Shown here piece after piece: positions 47,849 through 58,617 of a stretch of 64,000 nt of DNA. The notes beneath the pieces are model-generated. The model searched no databases, had not been told where the DNA came from, and was given only the letters and a program-made list of their open reading frames with translations. The stretch is from Nguyenibacter vanlangensis (GTDB lineage: Bacteria; Pseudomonadota; Alphaproteobacteria; Acetobacterales; Acetobacteraceae). The position numbers and the translations under genes are program-made. Within the stretch, counting starts at the first letter, position 1. Every line of letters starts with the position of its first letter. The stretch lies in assembly GCF_038719015.1 (NCBI RefSeq), contig NZ_CP152276.1, positions 4,605,501 through 4,669,500 of the forward strand. The letters run 5' to 3'.

Positions 47849-48742
47849 ATGCCGTTGCCGTTCCTCGACTGGATGCCCTGGTGGTTGCAGCTGGTGCTGC
47901 TGATCCTGGGGACGTTGTTTGCCTTTGTCTGGCTGCTGATGCCCTTTGCCGTGTTCGGGGTGAAGGGGCGGCTGGACGCGCTGGCGCTGCAGATCGAGGA
48001 TCTGCAGGCGGAATTGCGGGTGCTGGCGGTGCCGCCCGAGGAGCGGCGCCCGCTGGCCGCCGCGCGGGCGGCGGCGGCGGTCGCGCCGATGGTCTCGCCG
48101 GTGGTCGGTCCGGTCTCGGAGATGGCGAACGGGGCGGCCCCGGGGGGAGCCGGAGTGGCGCCGCCGCGCGTCGGCGACCCGGTCACGGCCAGCGATGCCT
48201 ATGTGCCCCGTCCGGAGCGGCCGGTGAGTCCGCCGCCCGTCCAGCCGCCGCCCGTCCAGCCATCGACGACCCAGCCATCGACGTTCCCGCCGCATTCCGT
48301 GCCGCCTGGCGGTCAGCCGGCCTATCAGCCCGCGCCGCGCCCCACGCGTTTCGCGCCGCCGCCCGATGCGGTGGGACCAATGCGGCCGCCTCCGCCCCCG
48401 CCGGTCGAGCCGCCGCCGGTCGCTGCGCCGCGGCCGAGCGTGCGGGTGCCTCCGGAGGACGGGCGGCCGATGCCGCCGCAACCGACGCCTCCGCAGTCGA
48501 TACCCCCGCAGTCGATACCTCCGCAGCCGGCGGCGCCGCAGTCGATGCCTTGGCATGAGCGGCCGGCCGCGCCGGAATCGCCCTATCCGCCTTATGCTCC
48601 GCCGCCGGTCGGGCCGGCGCGGCCATTGGCGGAACCCCGCGATCCGGGGCGCCGGCATGGGTACCGGGCGCGCGGCAATGACGAATGGGACGAGCCTCCG
48701 CCGCGTTCCGAGCCCACCCTGCGCTGGCCCCCGCGCACCTGA
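47849..48742 (+). CDS. Single-pass membrane protein with a long Pro-rich C-terminus, unknown function
   Basis: 297 residues. One strong membrane helix near the N-terminus (LQLVLLILGTLFAFVWLLMPFAVF, shown in part at residues 12-30), a short helical stretch (RLDALALQIEDLQAEL), then ~200 residues of Pro-rich sequence with repeats of PPPVQPP, PPQSIPPQ and similar. No catalytic domain. Such proteins are seen in acetic acid bacteria, but I know no function; a scaffold role or a wall-spanning role is possible. ATG 47849 is preferred over ATG 47813 because it directly precedes the hydrophobic start MPLPFLDWM. Confidence 0.6.
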   Translation: MPLPFLDWMPWWLQLVLLILGTLFAFVWLLMPFAVFGVKGRLDALALQIEDLQAELRVLAVPPEERRPLAAARAAAAVAPMVSPVVGPVSEMANGAAPGGAGVAPPRVGDPVTASDAYVPRPERPVSPPPVQPPPVQPSTTQPSTFPPHSVPPGGQPAYQPAPRPTRFAPPPDAVGPMRPPPPPPVEPPPVAAPRPSVRVPPEDGRPMPPQPTPPQSIPPQSIPPQPAAPQSMPWHERPAAPESPYPPYAPPPVGPARPLAEPRDPGRRHGYRARGNDEWDEPPPRSEPTLRWPPRT

Positions 48743-48832
48743 AAATCTCGTTGGCGAGGGCGGGTCGTCTGCCCGAAAACGTGGCCCGGTGAGCGGGAGC
48801 GGCGCGCGCGTCGGATCGCCGCCGGTCCGGGT

Positions 48833-51186
<2,354 letters not shown>

Positions 51187-51456
51187 TTACTCGGCGGCGA
51201 TCGCCAGGGCCTCGACCGACACGTGGACGCGGCCTTCGGCGCGGCGCTCGAAGCGCACATGGCCGTCGACCAGGGCGAAGATCGTGTGGTCGCGGCCGAG
51301 GCCGACATTGCTGCCCGGCTTCATCTTGGTGCCGCGCTGACGGACGATGATGTTGCCGGCGACAACGCTTTCGCCGCCGAACTTCTTGACGCCGAGGCGT
51401 CGGCCCGCGCTATCGCGTCCGTTGCGGGATGAACCGCCTGCCTTTTTTTGTGCCAT
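51187..51456 (-). CDS. rpmA: 50S ribosomal protein L27
   Basis: 89 residues. [20 protein letters not shown] at the start, then [40 protein letters not shown] and [10 protein letters not shown]: full-length L27 without the cleavable Firmicutes leader. It lies near the peptidyl-transferase centre. Downstream of rplU with a 66-base gap. Confidence 0.97.
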   Translation of the reverse strand: MAQKKAGGSSRNGRDSAGRRLGVKKFGGESVVAGNIIVRQRGTKMKPGSNVGLGRDHTIFALVDGHVRFERRAEGRVHVSVEALAIAAE

Positions 51457-51522
51457 TGCCTGAACTCCTGAATCTGATCTGACCTGAGATGCCCCGGGGT
51501 GCCGATGCGCCCCGCGCGGGGT

Positions 51523-51837
51523 TCAGGCGGCGTTGATCGCGGCGATGCGCAGCACGGTGACGGGCTGGCGGTGGCCGTTCTTGCGGCGGCTGTTCTGCCG
51601 GCGGCGCTTCTTGAAGATGATGACCGTGTCCAGACGGTCCTGAGCGATGACCGTGGCGGTCACGCTGGCGCCGGGGACGGTCGGGGCACCGATCGTCGTG
51701 CCGGCTTCGCCGCCGACGGCGAGGACGTCATTGAAGGTCACGGTGGCGCCGGCCTCGGCGTCGAGCTTCTCGACCTTCAGCACGGTGTCCGGGGTGACGC
51801 GATACTGCTTTCCGCCGGTGCGGATGACTGCGAACAT
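51523..51837 (-). CDS. rplU: 50S ribosomal protein L21
   Basis: 104 residues. [20 protein letters not shown], then [21 protein letters not shown] and [19 protein letters not shown], ending in VLRIAAINA: complete L21. First gene of the unit with rpmA. The ~290 bases upstream to the tRNA hold its promoter and no other gene that I can support. Confidence 0.97.
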   Translation of the reverse strand: MFAVIRTGGKQYRVTPDTVLKVEKLDAEAGATVTFNDVLAVGGEAGTTIGAPTVPGASVTATVIAQDRLDTVIIFKKRRRQNSRRKNGHRQPVTVLRIAAINAA

Positions 51838-52131
51838 GGTTTGTCCTAACTCTTTCCGATCTCTTGGCGCGTGCGGCCCCTGGCGGGACAGGCGACGCGG
51901 CCCAGTCGCTTTTTGTTGTTGGCCATGCGGGCATGGCTGAACCCCCGTGCGAGCGGGGGGGAAGTGGGGCTTCTACAGGTGGAGCGCGCGGGACGTCAAC
52001 AGGCAATGCGCGGGACAGGGCGTGAGGCGTGTGGCGGGGACTATAACATAATGAGTGAAAAACGCATCGGGGTGGCTTGCGTGCGGCCGGCACCCCCCCT
52101 ATAAGCCGCATCCATCGCCGCGTTGGATTAT

Positions 52132-52221
<90 letters not shown>

Positions 52222-52549
52222 AACACCGCCGATTACCGCACAAATTGATCTGCTATCTCTTTAGTTATCAATATGATAGCGAGGTTCTAGCGGTGCGCTT
52301 GAAGTTACGGTTCCCGCACCACCAGCCGGGCGGTATAGCTCCACCTGAGATAACCGCCGATTATACGCTCCGACATAGCTCTCAGAAGATCGCTGCGGCT
52401 GTTTTGGACCGCTTGGCATTCTCAACTGTACAGAATCGAAGTATGAAGAAGTGGGATCACTACGGAATTTTTTGGTGTTCTAAGATGGCCAGAGCACCCC
52501 ACCACTCCCGTAGGGTTTTTAAGAGCCGTTTATCGGAGGCGGCTGCCAA
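52222..52549. other. Non-coding start of the tRNA-Ser island
   Basis: About 330 bases, lower in GC than the flanks, with no supported gene. ACCGCCGATTA occurs twice, near 52226 and 52351. No integrase or complete repeat of the tRNA 3' end was seen within the window, so the other attachment site, if any, lies beyond 64000. Confidence 0.5.
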
Positions 52550-54193
52550 TTACACCTCGTCAGGCACGTCCTTCTTCTTCCGCTTCTTCTTGCGGCCTTC
52601 CGCTGCCACAACCTGGTCCGCGATGAAAATCACACGCCCCGGAACGTCCATAAGCTGGAGCGCCTTCATGCCGCGCATAAGGCTGATGCGGGAGAACAAG
52701 GGCAGGTTCAGCGACCGCCCGGCGGGGTCTTTCCGGGTCACGATGCCGAAGACGATGCGGCATTTCCGGTCACGAACGAGCGTGACCATCGCATCCGCAT
52801 CGCCATCGGCAAGCACTTCCCGGATAAGCGCCTCCAGCTTGTCAACGGCCTGCGGTTCCAGCCGCATCAATTCGATGGCGTTTACGCCCTGATTGAACAG
52901 ATGGCTCAACTGAGCCGAGAGCGTCGAGACTTTGACATGATAGAAGGCAGCGACGCCGTCGCGGACCGCCAGCAGGTCGCAAGGCTCCACCGCGCTTTGC
53001 CCGTCCGGGCTGATATTCTTTGTATCAAGGCAGGCGATAGCCGCGTCCCCCGCCCCAACGGCCGCATTGTATTCGCCCTCGCTCGGATGATCGTAGGGCG
53101 GGAGATCGCTGTCCGCGCATAGCGGGTCGAGATAGGCGCTAAGCCGCGCGATATAGGTATCGTCGATGCGGTACCAATTGCCTTCGCAAAGATGGAAGGT
53201 TTCGCCTTGCGCGTCCTCCAGCGTCGTGTCGAAGACCAGGCTCTTGAAGATGCTGTAGCGGTCGCGGCTGTTTCCCTCCTCGTCGGTCAGGACCAGAACG
53301 TGACGGCGCAAATCCTCGACGCCCAGAGCATTCAGGTCGATCCCATGTTCATCCAGATACTCGTAGTACCGCCCGATATAGACATCGTCATAGACGAGGC
53401 TGCGCCCGGCTCCGGCGAAGGCGGCGTAGAGGTTGTCGCTGTAGTTGATGATTTCCGGAACCGTGAGGTTGAGGTCGGGATTGCGCGCGCGAAAGGCCGC
53501 TAGGAGTCGGCCGTTCAGCGCCTCGATCTGCGCCGGATCACGGACCGGCATGATGTTCTGGATGTCCGGGAAAGCGGCCTTGTATTCCTCGCTCTGATAT
53601 AGATCGAGCAGCTTCTCGCACAGCGTCGCCAGCCGGTCGGCCTCGACATCCGTGCTGATACGCAAATTACTGCCGCCTGTGGCGTGCCGGAACAGTTCCT
53701 TGTGCTCATCGCGGACCTTGCCGGTCAGGCTGCGCAAGATCGTGCTGTCACGGTCGAAATCGAACAGCGTCAGCTCAGACTCGATCGGAAGCTGCGTCCG
53801 CTGGCGCTTGGCCGCACCGGGATCGAGCGTGTCGGTGCTTTTAAGCTTGTGCGGGTCAAGGCTGTTCAATGTTACCCGCAGCCCAAAATCATATTCGTAG
53901 CTGGAGTCGATCAAGTTATGGGCGACATGGCCGAAGGAGAGCGCGAAACACCGCCCGCCGACCGGCAGGAACACAAGGGCACCCTTGTTGACCTGCGTCA
54001 GGTTTTTCTCGACGTTAAAATATGACTTCCACCATGGCGGGCGCGGGTCGCTATCCAGCACGAACAGCGTTGCGCCTTCCGGCAGGCCCTGCGCGCCGAT
54101 ATCGTCATCGAGCGCATGGTCCTCCCGCAGCGCGTTGGCAGCATCATAGCCTTCCTTGAGAAGGTATATCGAGAAAGCCTTGCTCTTTGCCAT
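52550..54193 (-). CDS. TIGR04141/DUF6119-like protein (sporadic, defence-island associated)
   Basis: 547 residues. The opening SKAFSIYLLKEGYDAANAL, the early WWKSYFNV with ALVFLPVGGRCFALSFGHVA, and the C-terminal SAQLSHLFNQGVNAIELMR match my knowledge of the TIGR04141 (DUF6119) family, which is scattered among bacteria and has no proven biochemical role. The C-terminal third contains FYHVKVSTLSAQLSH, where Lys of HVK and an upstream CDLLAV Asp could form a nuclease-like D...(x)K site; this is only a suggestion. It ends with a basic tail (RKKKRKKKDV). On the minus strand behind a small gene, and divergent from the ATPase gene. Confidence 0.65.
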   Translation of the reverse strand: MAKSKAFSIYLLKEGYDAANALREDHALDDDIGAQGLPEGATLFVLDSDPRPPWWKSYFNVEKNLTQVNKGALVFLPVGGRCFALSFGHVAHNLIDSSYEYDFGLRVTLNSLDPHKLKSTDTLDPGAAKRQRTQLPIESELTLFDFDRDSTILRSLTGKVRDEHKELFRHATGGSNLRISTDVEADRLATLCEKLLDLYQSEEYKAAFPDIQNIMPVRDPAQIEALNGRLLAAFRARNPDLNLTVPEIINYSDNLYAAFAGAGRSLVYDDVYIGRYYEYLDEHGIDLNALGVEDLRRHVLVLTDEEGNSRDRYSIFKSLVFDTTLEDAQGETFHLCEGNWYRIDDTYIARLSAYLDPLCADSDLPPYDHPSEGEYNAAVGAGDAAIACLDTKNISPDGQSAVEPCDLLAVRDGVAAFYHVKVSTLSAQLSHLFNQGVNAIELMRLEPQAVDKLEALIREVLADGDADAMVTLVRDRKCRIVFGIVTRKDPAGRSLNLPLFSRISLMRGMKALQLMDVPGRVIFIADQVVAAEGRKKKRKKKDVPDEV

Positions 54194-54300
54194 GCCGCCC
54201 CCGGCGCGCGATCAACATCTCGCTTCTTAAACCTGCGATAGCAGAAAGAAGACGGGGACGCATGTCAATGACGAGCGGCACAAGCCTAAGTATTGCAGGC

Positions 54301-54516
54301 TTATTCCCTGGATATGGTGCCATCGTCCCCAAGATGTGTCCCGCCGACCGCCTGATAGAGCGCCCAAAGAGATTCCGCTGCCGAGTCGGCCAGTGCCTTC
54401 CATTCGGGATTCGCCTGCACTTGCGCGTGTTCGCAAAGCTCGCTGGCAACCGCGCGGCTTAGGAAGGATGCCATGTGCAAGACCTCATGCCGCCCGCTAT
54501 CATCCATTTCCGGCAT
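54301..54516 (-). CDS. Small helical protein of unknown function
   Basis: 71 residues: MPEMDDSGRHEVLHMASFLS followed by VASELCEHAQVQANPEWKAL and ESLWALYQAVGGTHL. Similar small proteins with the H-x-VLHMASFL start and the C-E-H-x-x-NPEW segment occur near mobile genes in alphaproteobacteria, as far as I recall. It starts with GAGG nine bases upstream. It is predicted to be almost all helical, with one Cys-x-His pair. It lies 107 bases before the TIGR04141-like gene on the same strand and may be its partner. Confidence 0.6.
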   Translation of the reverse strand: MPEMDDSGRHEVLHMASFLSRAVASELCEHAQVQANPEWKALADSAAESLWALYQAVGGTHLGDDGTISRE

Positions 54517-54744
54517 GTGCTGAACCTCGTCAGAATCCTGCTGCCATCATATTGCGAAGCCCGAGCGGCAGAACCCCGGCCCGAGAGTGGGAGGGCAGCG
54601 CCCACCTGGCCCCTGACCGGGCACTGCCGCAGGTTACATGCTATCCTGCGCGGGCGTGGATGCGGCCTGTTACTGAGACAATATTGGCGGGCTTTCGGCG
54701 CTATCAACTATACGGGGAAAGGGCCGGGTACCGGGGGCAACAGA

Positions 54745-57363
54745 ATGAACAAGAAAACAAACAAGACCGTTCTCGAAACCATACTCGACTGGTCGGCTGA
54801 CCGCCCGCTTTGGCAACGCGATGCCCTGCGCCGGATCGTGACCGGCGGAACGCCCGATGACGATGGGGTGAAGGACATCCTGGCCCTGTGCAAGAAGGAG
54901 CACGGTGCCGAAGGTATTGCGTTGGAACCGGCGGCCCTCGAAGCCGCGCATTTGCCGGCCGCCCCCGCCGGCGGCGAGTCGATAGCACTGGCAAGCGTCG
55001 GGGATATCGCCGGTGTAAACCAGCTTGCCCCCGGCCAGTCCCTACCGTTTGAAGCGGCGGGGCTCACCATCGTGTACGGGCCGAACGGGTCCGGCAAGTC
55101 GGGTTACGGGCGAGTGCTCAAGCGCGCCTGCCGCGCGCGCAAGGCGGGCGAGATCATGCCGGATGCGTACAACCCGCCGCCCGCCGGCAAAGCGACCGGC
55201 ACTTTTTCGATTCTCAAGGACGGTGTAGCCGCACCGCCCGTCAGCTGGACCGACGACGGCAAGCCGGACGCGGTGCTGTCTGCCGTCAGCGTCTTTGACC
55301 GGGACTGCGGCTCGGTGCATGTGCAGGAAAAGAACGAAGTGGCGTTCAGGCCCTTCGGCTTGGATATTCCCGACGACCTCGCCGGTGTTTGCCAGGCGCT
55401 CAAGCAGAAACTGGGTGCTGAAGAAACCCAGCTCAATGCGGTCCGCGACCCGGTCTTCGATAAGCCGACGTGGAACCCGGCCACGCCGGTCGGCGCGATC
55501 ATGTCGGCACTGAGCCATGACACCGATCTTGCCGCGCTTGAGAAACTTGGTGAGATGAGCGCCGACGAGCGGGCGCGGCTGGCACGCCTTGACGAAGACC
55601 TGCTGAAAAACCCGGCGGACGCTGCCGCCGAACAGAGGCTTTTTGCCGGCAATGTACGGCAGCTGATCGCTACCCTGGACAGGCTTGCCGCCGCCTATGG
55701 GGATGAAAAGCTGGCCGGGATGAAAACGCTGGCGGACGCGGCGCGGGACAAGCGGGCGGCGGCCGATCTTGCCGCGCGCGAGACCTTTGACGGCCTTTCC
55801 ATTCCCGGTGTCGGCGGGGAAACATGGCGGGCGCTATGGGAGGCCGCCCGCCACTATTCGGAACAAACGGCTTATCCCGGCGCGCCTTTCCCGCCCACAG
55901 GGGACGAAGCCTGCGTCCTGTGTCACCAGGCGCTGCATGCGGATGCCAAGGACCGGCTGGGGAGCTTCGAGGCATTCGTCCGCGCGGATGCCGAATCACA
56001 AGCGGCGCGCGCCGAGCAGGACTATTCTGAGGCTCTTGCCGCATTCACGGCGCGGCAACCGGACGTGCGCGTGATCGCGCAGGCGCGCCAGCGCATCGCC
56101 CTCCAGAACCCCGGCCTTGCCCGCAAGGTTTTGCGCTTTGTCGCCAGCGCGGATTTGCGCCGCCTGAAATGCCTTCGCGCCCTTTCGACCGCTGACCCGC
56201 TAATCCTGCCACCGTTTTCGCCGTCACCGAAGGCGGAGCTGGAGGCGTTAGCGGCCACTCTGGAAGCCTATGCTGCGGAACTTGACGAAGCGGCCGACGC
56301 TGAGGGCCGCGACCGGCTGATCCTCGAACGTGACTCGTTGACGGACCGGGCGGCGGTTGCCGACTTTCTCGAAATCGCAAAGAAAGAAATCAAGCGACTT
56401 GATGAACTGCGCATTGTCCGCGGCTGCATCACTGACACGGCGACCAACGCCATCACCAAGCTCGGCAACGATATCGCCGACAATGTCATCACCCCGAAAA
56501 TGCGCGACCAGTTCCAGTCGGAAATCGTCCGTCTCGCAGCGGAGAAAGTGCGCGTGGAAATCGTGCGCTCGGGCGGGCAGTACGGCTCGCCCAACTACCA
56601 GGTGCGCCTCTTTGCCAACCCGAAAGCCAAGGTCCATATGGTCCTGAGCGAGGGTGAGCAAACCTGCGTCGCTCTCGCCGCGTTCCTCACCGAACTGGCG
56701 ACGGCCCAGCATAAATCTGCGCTGGTGTTCGATGACCCGGTGACATCGCTCGATCATCGCTGGCGCGAAAAGGTGGCGGACCGGCTTGTCGAAGAATCCG
56801 CAACCCGCCAGATTATCGTCTTCACCCATGACATGGTGTTCGTGAACGACCTTCACGACAAGGCCGTCCGCGAGGCTGTTCCTATGAAGCTCGTCAGCCT
56901 GTCGCGAGGGCCAGCCGGGACGGGCATGGTCACGAACGGCTTGCCCTGGCAGCACGCCGGTATCCGCGACCGGGTTGATAAGCTGGAAAAGGCGGCGCGA
57001 GAGGCGCGGAATCTGTATGACGCGAACGATGAAGAAGGATACCGGGACGCAGCCGTGAAAATCTATGACCGGCTGCGGGCGACGTGGGAGCGCGGGCTGG
57101 AAGATGTCGCCTTTGCCGGGGTCATCCACCGCCACCGGGACTATATCGACACGAAGAACCTGAAACGGGTGACTGTCATTGAAGACGCGGATGTCGAGAC
57201 ATTCCGCAAGAACTTCAAGAAGTGCAGCGACCTCGTGGACGCGCACGACCCGTCGCGCGCACGGGACGGCGCGGTGCCGCCGCCCGACGACATCCTTGCC
57301 GACATCAAGACTCTTGCGGATTGGGCGGATTCGATCCGGGTCCGGCAGAACGCCTTTCCGTGA
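54745..57363 (+). CDS. SMC/RloC-like AAA ATPase with a zinc-hook CxxC motif
   Basis: 872 residues. Walker A GPNGSGKS (112-119), then a long helical region with CVLC at 390-393 in its middle, the position of the zinc hook in Rad50- and RloC-like proteins. The ABC signature SEGEQ (635-639), Walker B LVFDDP (660-665) and H-loop FTHD (693-696) follow. The C-terminal ~130 residues (LRATWERGLEDVAF, IDTKNLKRV, KKCSDLVDAHDP) form a separate helical domain common in defence-island ATPases. RATWE (778-782) and His-834 recall the Arg-x3-Glu and His of PrrC/RloC nucleases, but the spacing differs. ATG 54745 was chosen; the frame is open to 54475 without family likeness. Confidence 0.8.
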   Translation: MNKKTNKTVLETILDWSADRPLWQRDALRRIVTGGTPDDDGVKDILALCKKEHGAEGIALEPAALEAAHLPAAPAGGESIALASVGDIAGVNQLAPGQSLPFEAAGLTIVYGPNGSGKSGYGRVLKRACRARKAGEIMPDAYNPPPAGKATGTFSILKDGVAAPPVSWTDDGKPDAVLSAVSVFDRDCGSVHVQEKNEVAFRPFGLDIPDDLAGVCQALKQKLGAEETQLNAVRDPVFDKPTWNPATPVGAIMSALSHDTDLAALEKLGEMSADERARLARLDEDLLKNPADAAAEQRLFAGNVRQLIATLDRLAAAYGDEKLAGMKTLADAARDKRAAADLAARETFDGLSIPGVGGETWRALWEAARHYSEQTAYPGAPFPPTGDEACVLCHQALHADAKDRLGSFEAFVRADAESQAARAEQDYSEALAAFTARQPDVRVIAQARQRIALQNPGLARKVLRFVASADLRRLKCLRALSTADPLILPPFSPSPKAELEALAATLEAYAAELDEAADAEGRDRLILERDSLTDRAAVADFLEIAKKEIKRLDELRIVRGCITDTATNAITKLGNDIADNVITPKMRDQFQSEIVRLAAEKVRVEIVRSGGQYGSPNYQVRLFANPKAKVHMVLSEGEQTCVALAAFLTELATAQHKSALVFDDPVTSLDHRWREKVADRLVEESATRQIIVFTHDMVFVNDLHDKAVREAVPMKLVSLSRGPAGTGMVTNGLPWQHAGIRDRVDKLEKAAREARNLYDANDEEGYRDAAVKIYDRLRATWERGLEDVAFAGVIHRHRDYIDTKNLKRVTVIEDADVETFRKNFKKCSDLVDAHDPSRARDGAVPPPDDILADIKTLADWADSIRVRQNAFP

Positions 57364-57531
57364 CCAAGCTCGTTCGCCCTGAATGCTTCGTGCCAGGGAT
57401 CGTCACCCGAATGGGCGGAGACAGCATGGCTGGCTCCTTAGAGCCGGCACATCCGGCGGCATAGAGCCCGGTCCGCGCACGCGGAGGCACCACAATCTGG
57501 GCAGCCGTACAAGACGATTAAATTCGCTGCC

Positions 57532-58617
57532 TTACAGCAAACCGACAACCCTGTTGGTGGCCACCGTGCCAAGGCGAAAAAGCGTTTGACGCTGTGCCGA
57601 GGCCTGCCGCCACGAACGTGCAAGGTCGGACTCCCAGGGGGTCACGATCAGCTCGAAGGAACCGTTGGTCAGGCGGCGGAACATGACCGCCGCGTCGGCA
57701 TAATTGAACCCGCCCTGTGCGGCAGTCGGCAGGTTCATCCGCTCCATCTTGTTATTGCCATGCCAGGTCAGTCGCCGGTCGTTCCACACGCGCGCGCCGC
57801 TGCGGAGGACGGGCTCACCGATTATCAAGTTATGCGGATAGTCGTATTGGTCGAACACGAAGCCGAAGAACCGGTGTCCGCCGCGCGGCAGCTCCAGTTG
57901 GTTGCTCGATCCGCCCTGAAGAGCCTCGCCGTGAACCCACATGGCGGCATAGTCGGCGGGGTTGATCACTCCGGTTTCAATGGCGACGCGGAACAAGGGC
58001 AACGCGGCATCCGCCACCGGTGCCGGTGCTGCTACAGGCTGTGCCTCCTGCTCGATTTCGGGGGGCGGCGGCTGGGCCTGTCGCAGGGCGGTATAGGCTG
58101 CGAGCAAGTCGTCGGTGAGAGCAGTCGTTTCAAAGCGGGCCTTGTCGAAGGCTTCATCGGCATCGGCGCGCGGAACGCCCTGCTGTGCCCATGCCGCCTC
58201 GGTATTCACGCTAAAACCGCGGCTGGTCAGGTTCGCCGAGCCGACCAGCGTGCAGCATGTTTGGGGATCGGTGCCAAAGACGTATAGTTTGGGATGAAAG
58301 GCGCGCAGCGGCATAAGCGAGCCCTGCGCCAGCCTCTGCGCGCCCGACACCAGAACAGTGGCGTTCGCCAGCCCGCGCCAATGCTGCAAGGCTTGAGGTT
58401 CGGTAAGGCCGAAATCAAAGGATGTCACAAGGGTTTTGGGCATCGCCGCGAATGCGGCCGGCCCCACGGCATTTGCGACGGCAGACAGCAATATATTCGC
58501 GCCGCCGAGCGTGACATATGCGGACGCTGCGCGGATATCGATGGCCCCCGCCGCGACCATATCAACGAGAGCATTACGCAGGCGCGCCGGTTCTGCGGCG
58601 TTCTGGACGATCAGCAT
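57532..58617 (-). CDS. PLD-superfamily protein with one HxK...GSAN site
   Basis: 361 residues. The PLD half-site is FHPKLYVFG (His-108, Lys-110) followed by VGSANLTSRGF (GSAN at 126-129) and a Glu at 140. The N-terminal AAGAIDIRAASAYVTLGGA is the usual PLD-like strand-helix. Only one HKD-type site is seen, so an active enzyme would need a dimer, as in NgoFVII- or Nuc-type nucleases. The C-terminal half (HRFFGFVFDQYDYPHNLII, GARVWNDRRLTWHGN) is unassigned. Its ATG lies within the stop region of the methyltransferase gene upstream (ATGCTGA overlap), so it is translationally coupled to it. Confidence 0.75.
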   Translation of the reverse strand: MLIVQNAAEPARLRNALVDMVAAGAIDIRAASAYVTLGGANILLSAVANAVGPAAFAAMPKTLVTSFDFGLTEPQALQHWRGLANATVLVSGAQRLAQGSLMPLRAFHPKLYVFGTDPQTCCTLVGSANLTSRGFSVNTEAAWAQQGVPRADADEAFDKARFETTALTDDLLAAYTALRQAQPPPPEIEQEAQPVAAPAPVADAALPLFRVAIETGVINPADYAAMWVHGEALQGGSSNQLELPRGGHRFFGFVFDQYDYPHNLIIGEPVLRSGARVWNDRRLTWHGNNKMERMNLPTAAQGGFNYADAAVMFRRLTNGSFELIVTPWESDLARSWRQASAQRQTLFRLGTVATNRVVGLL

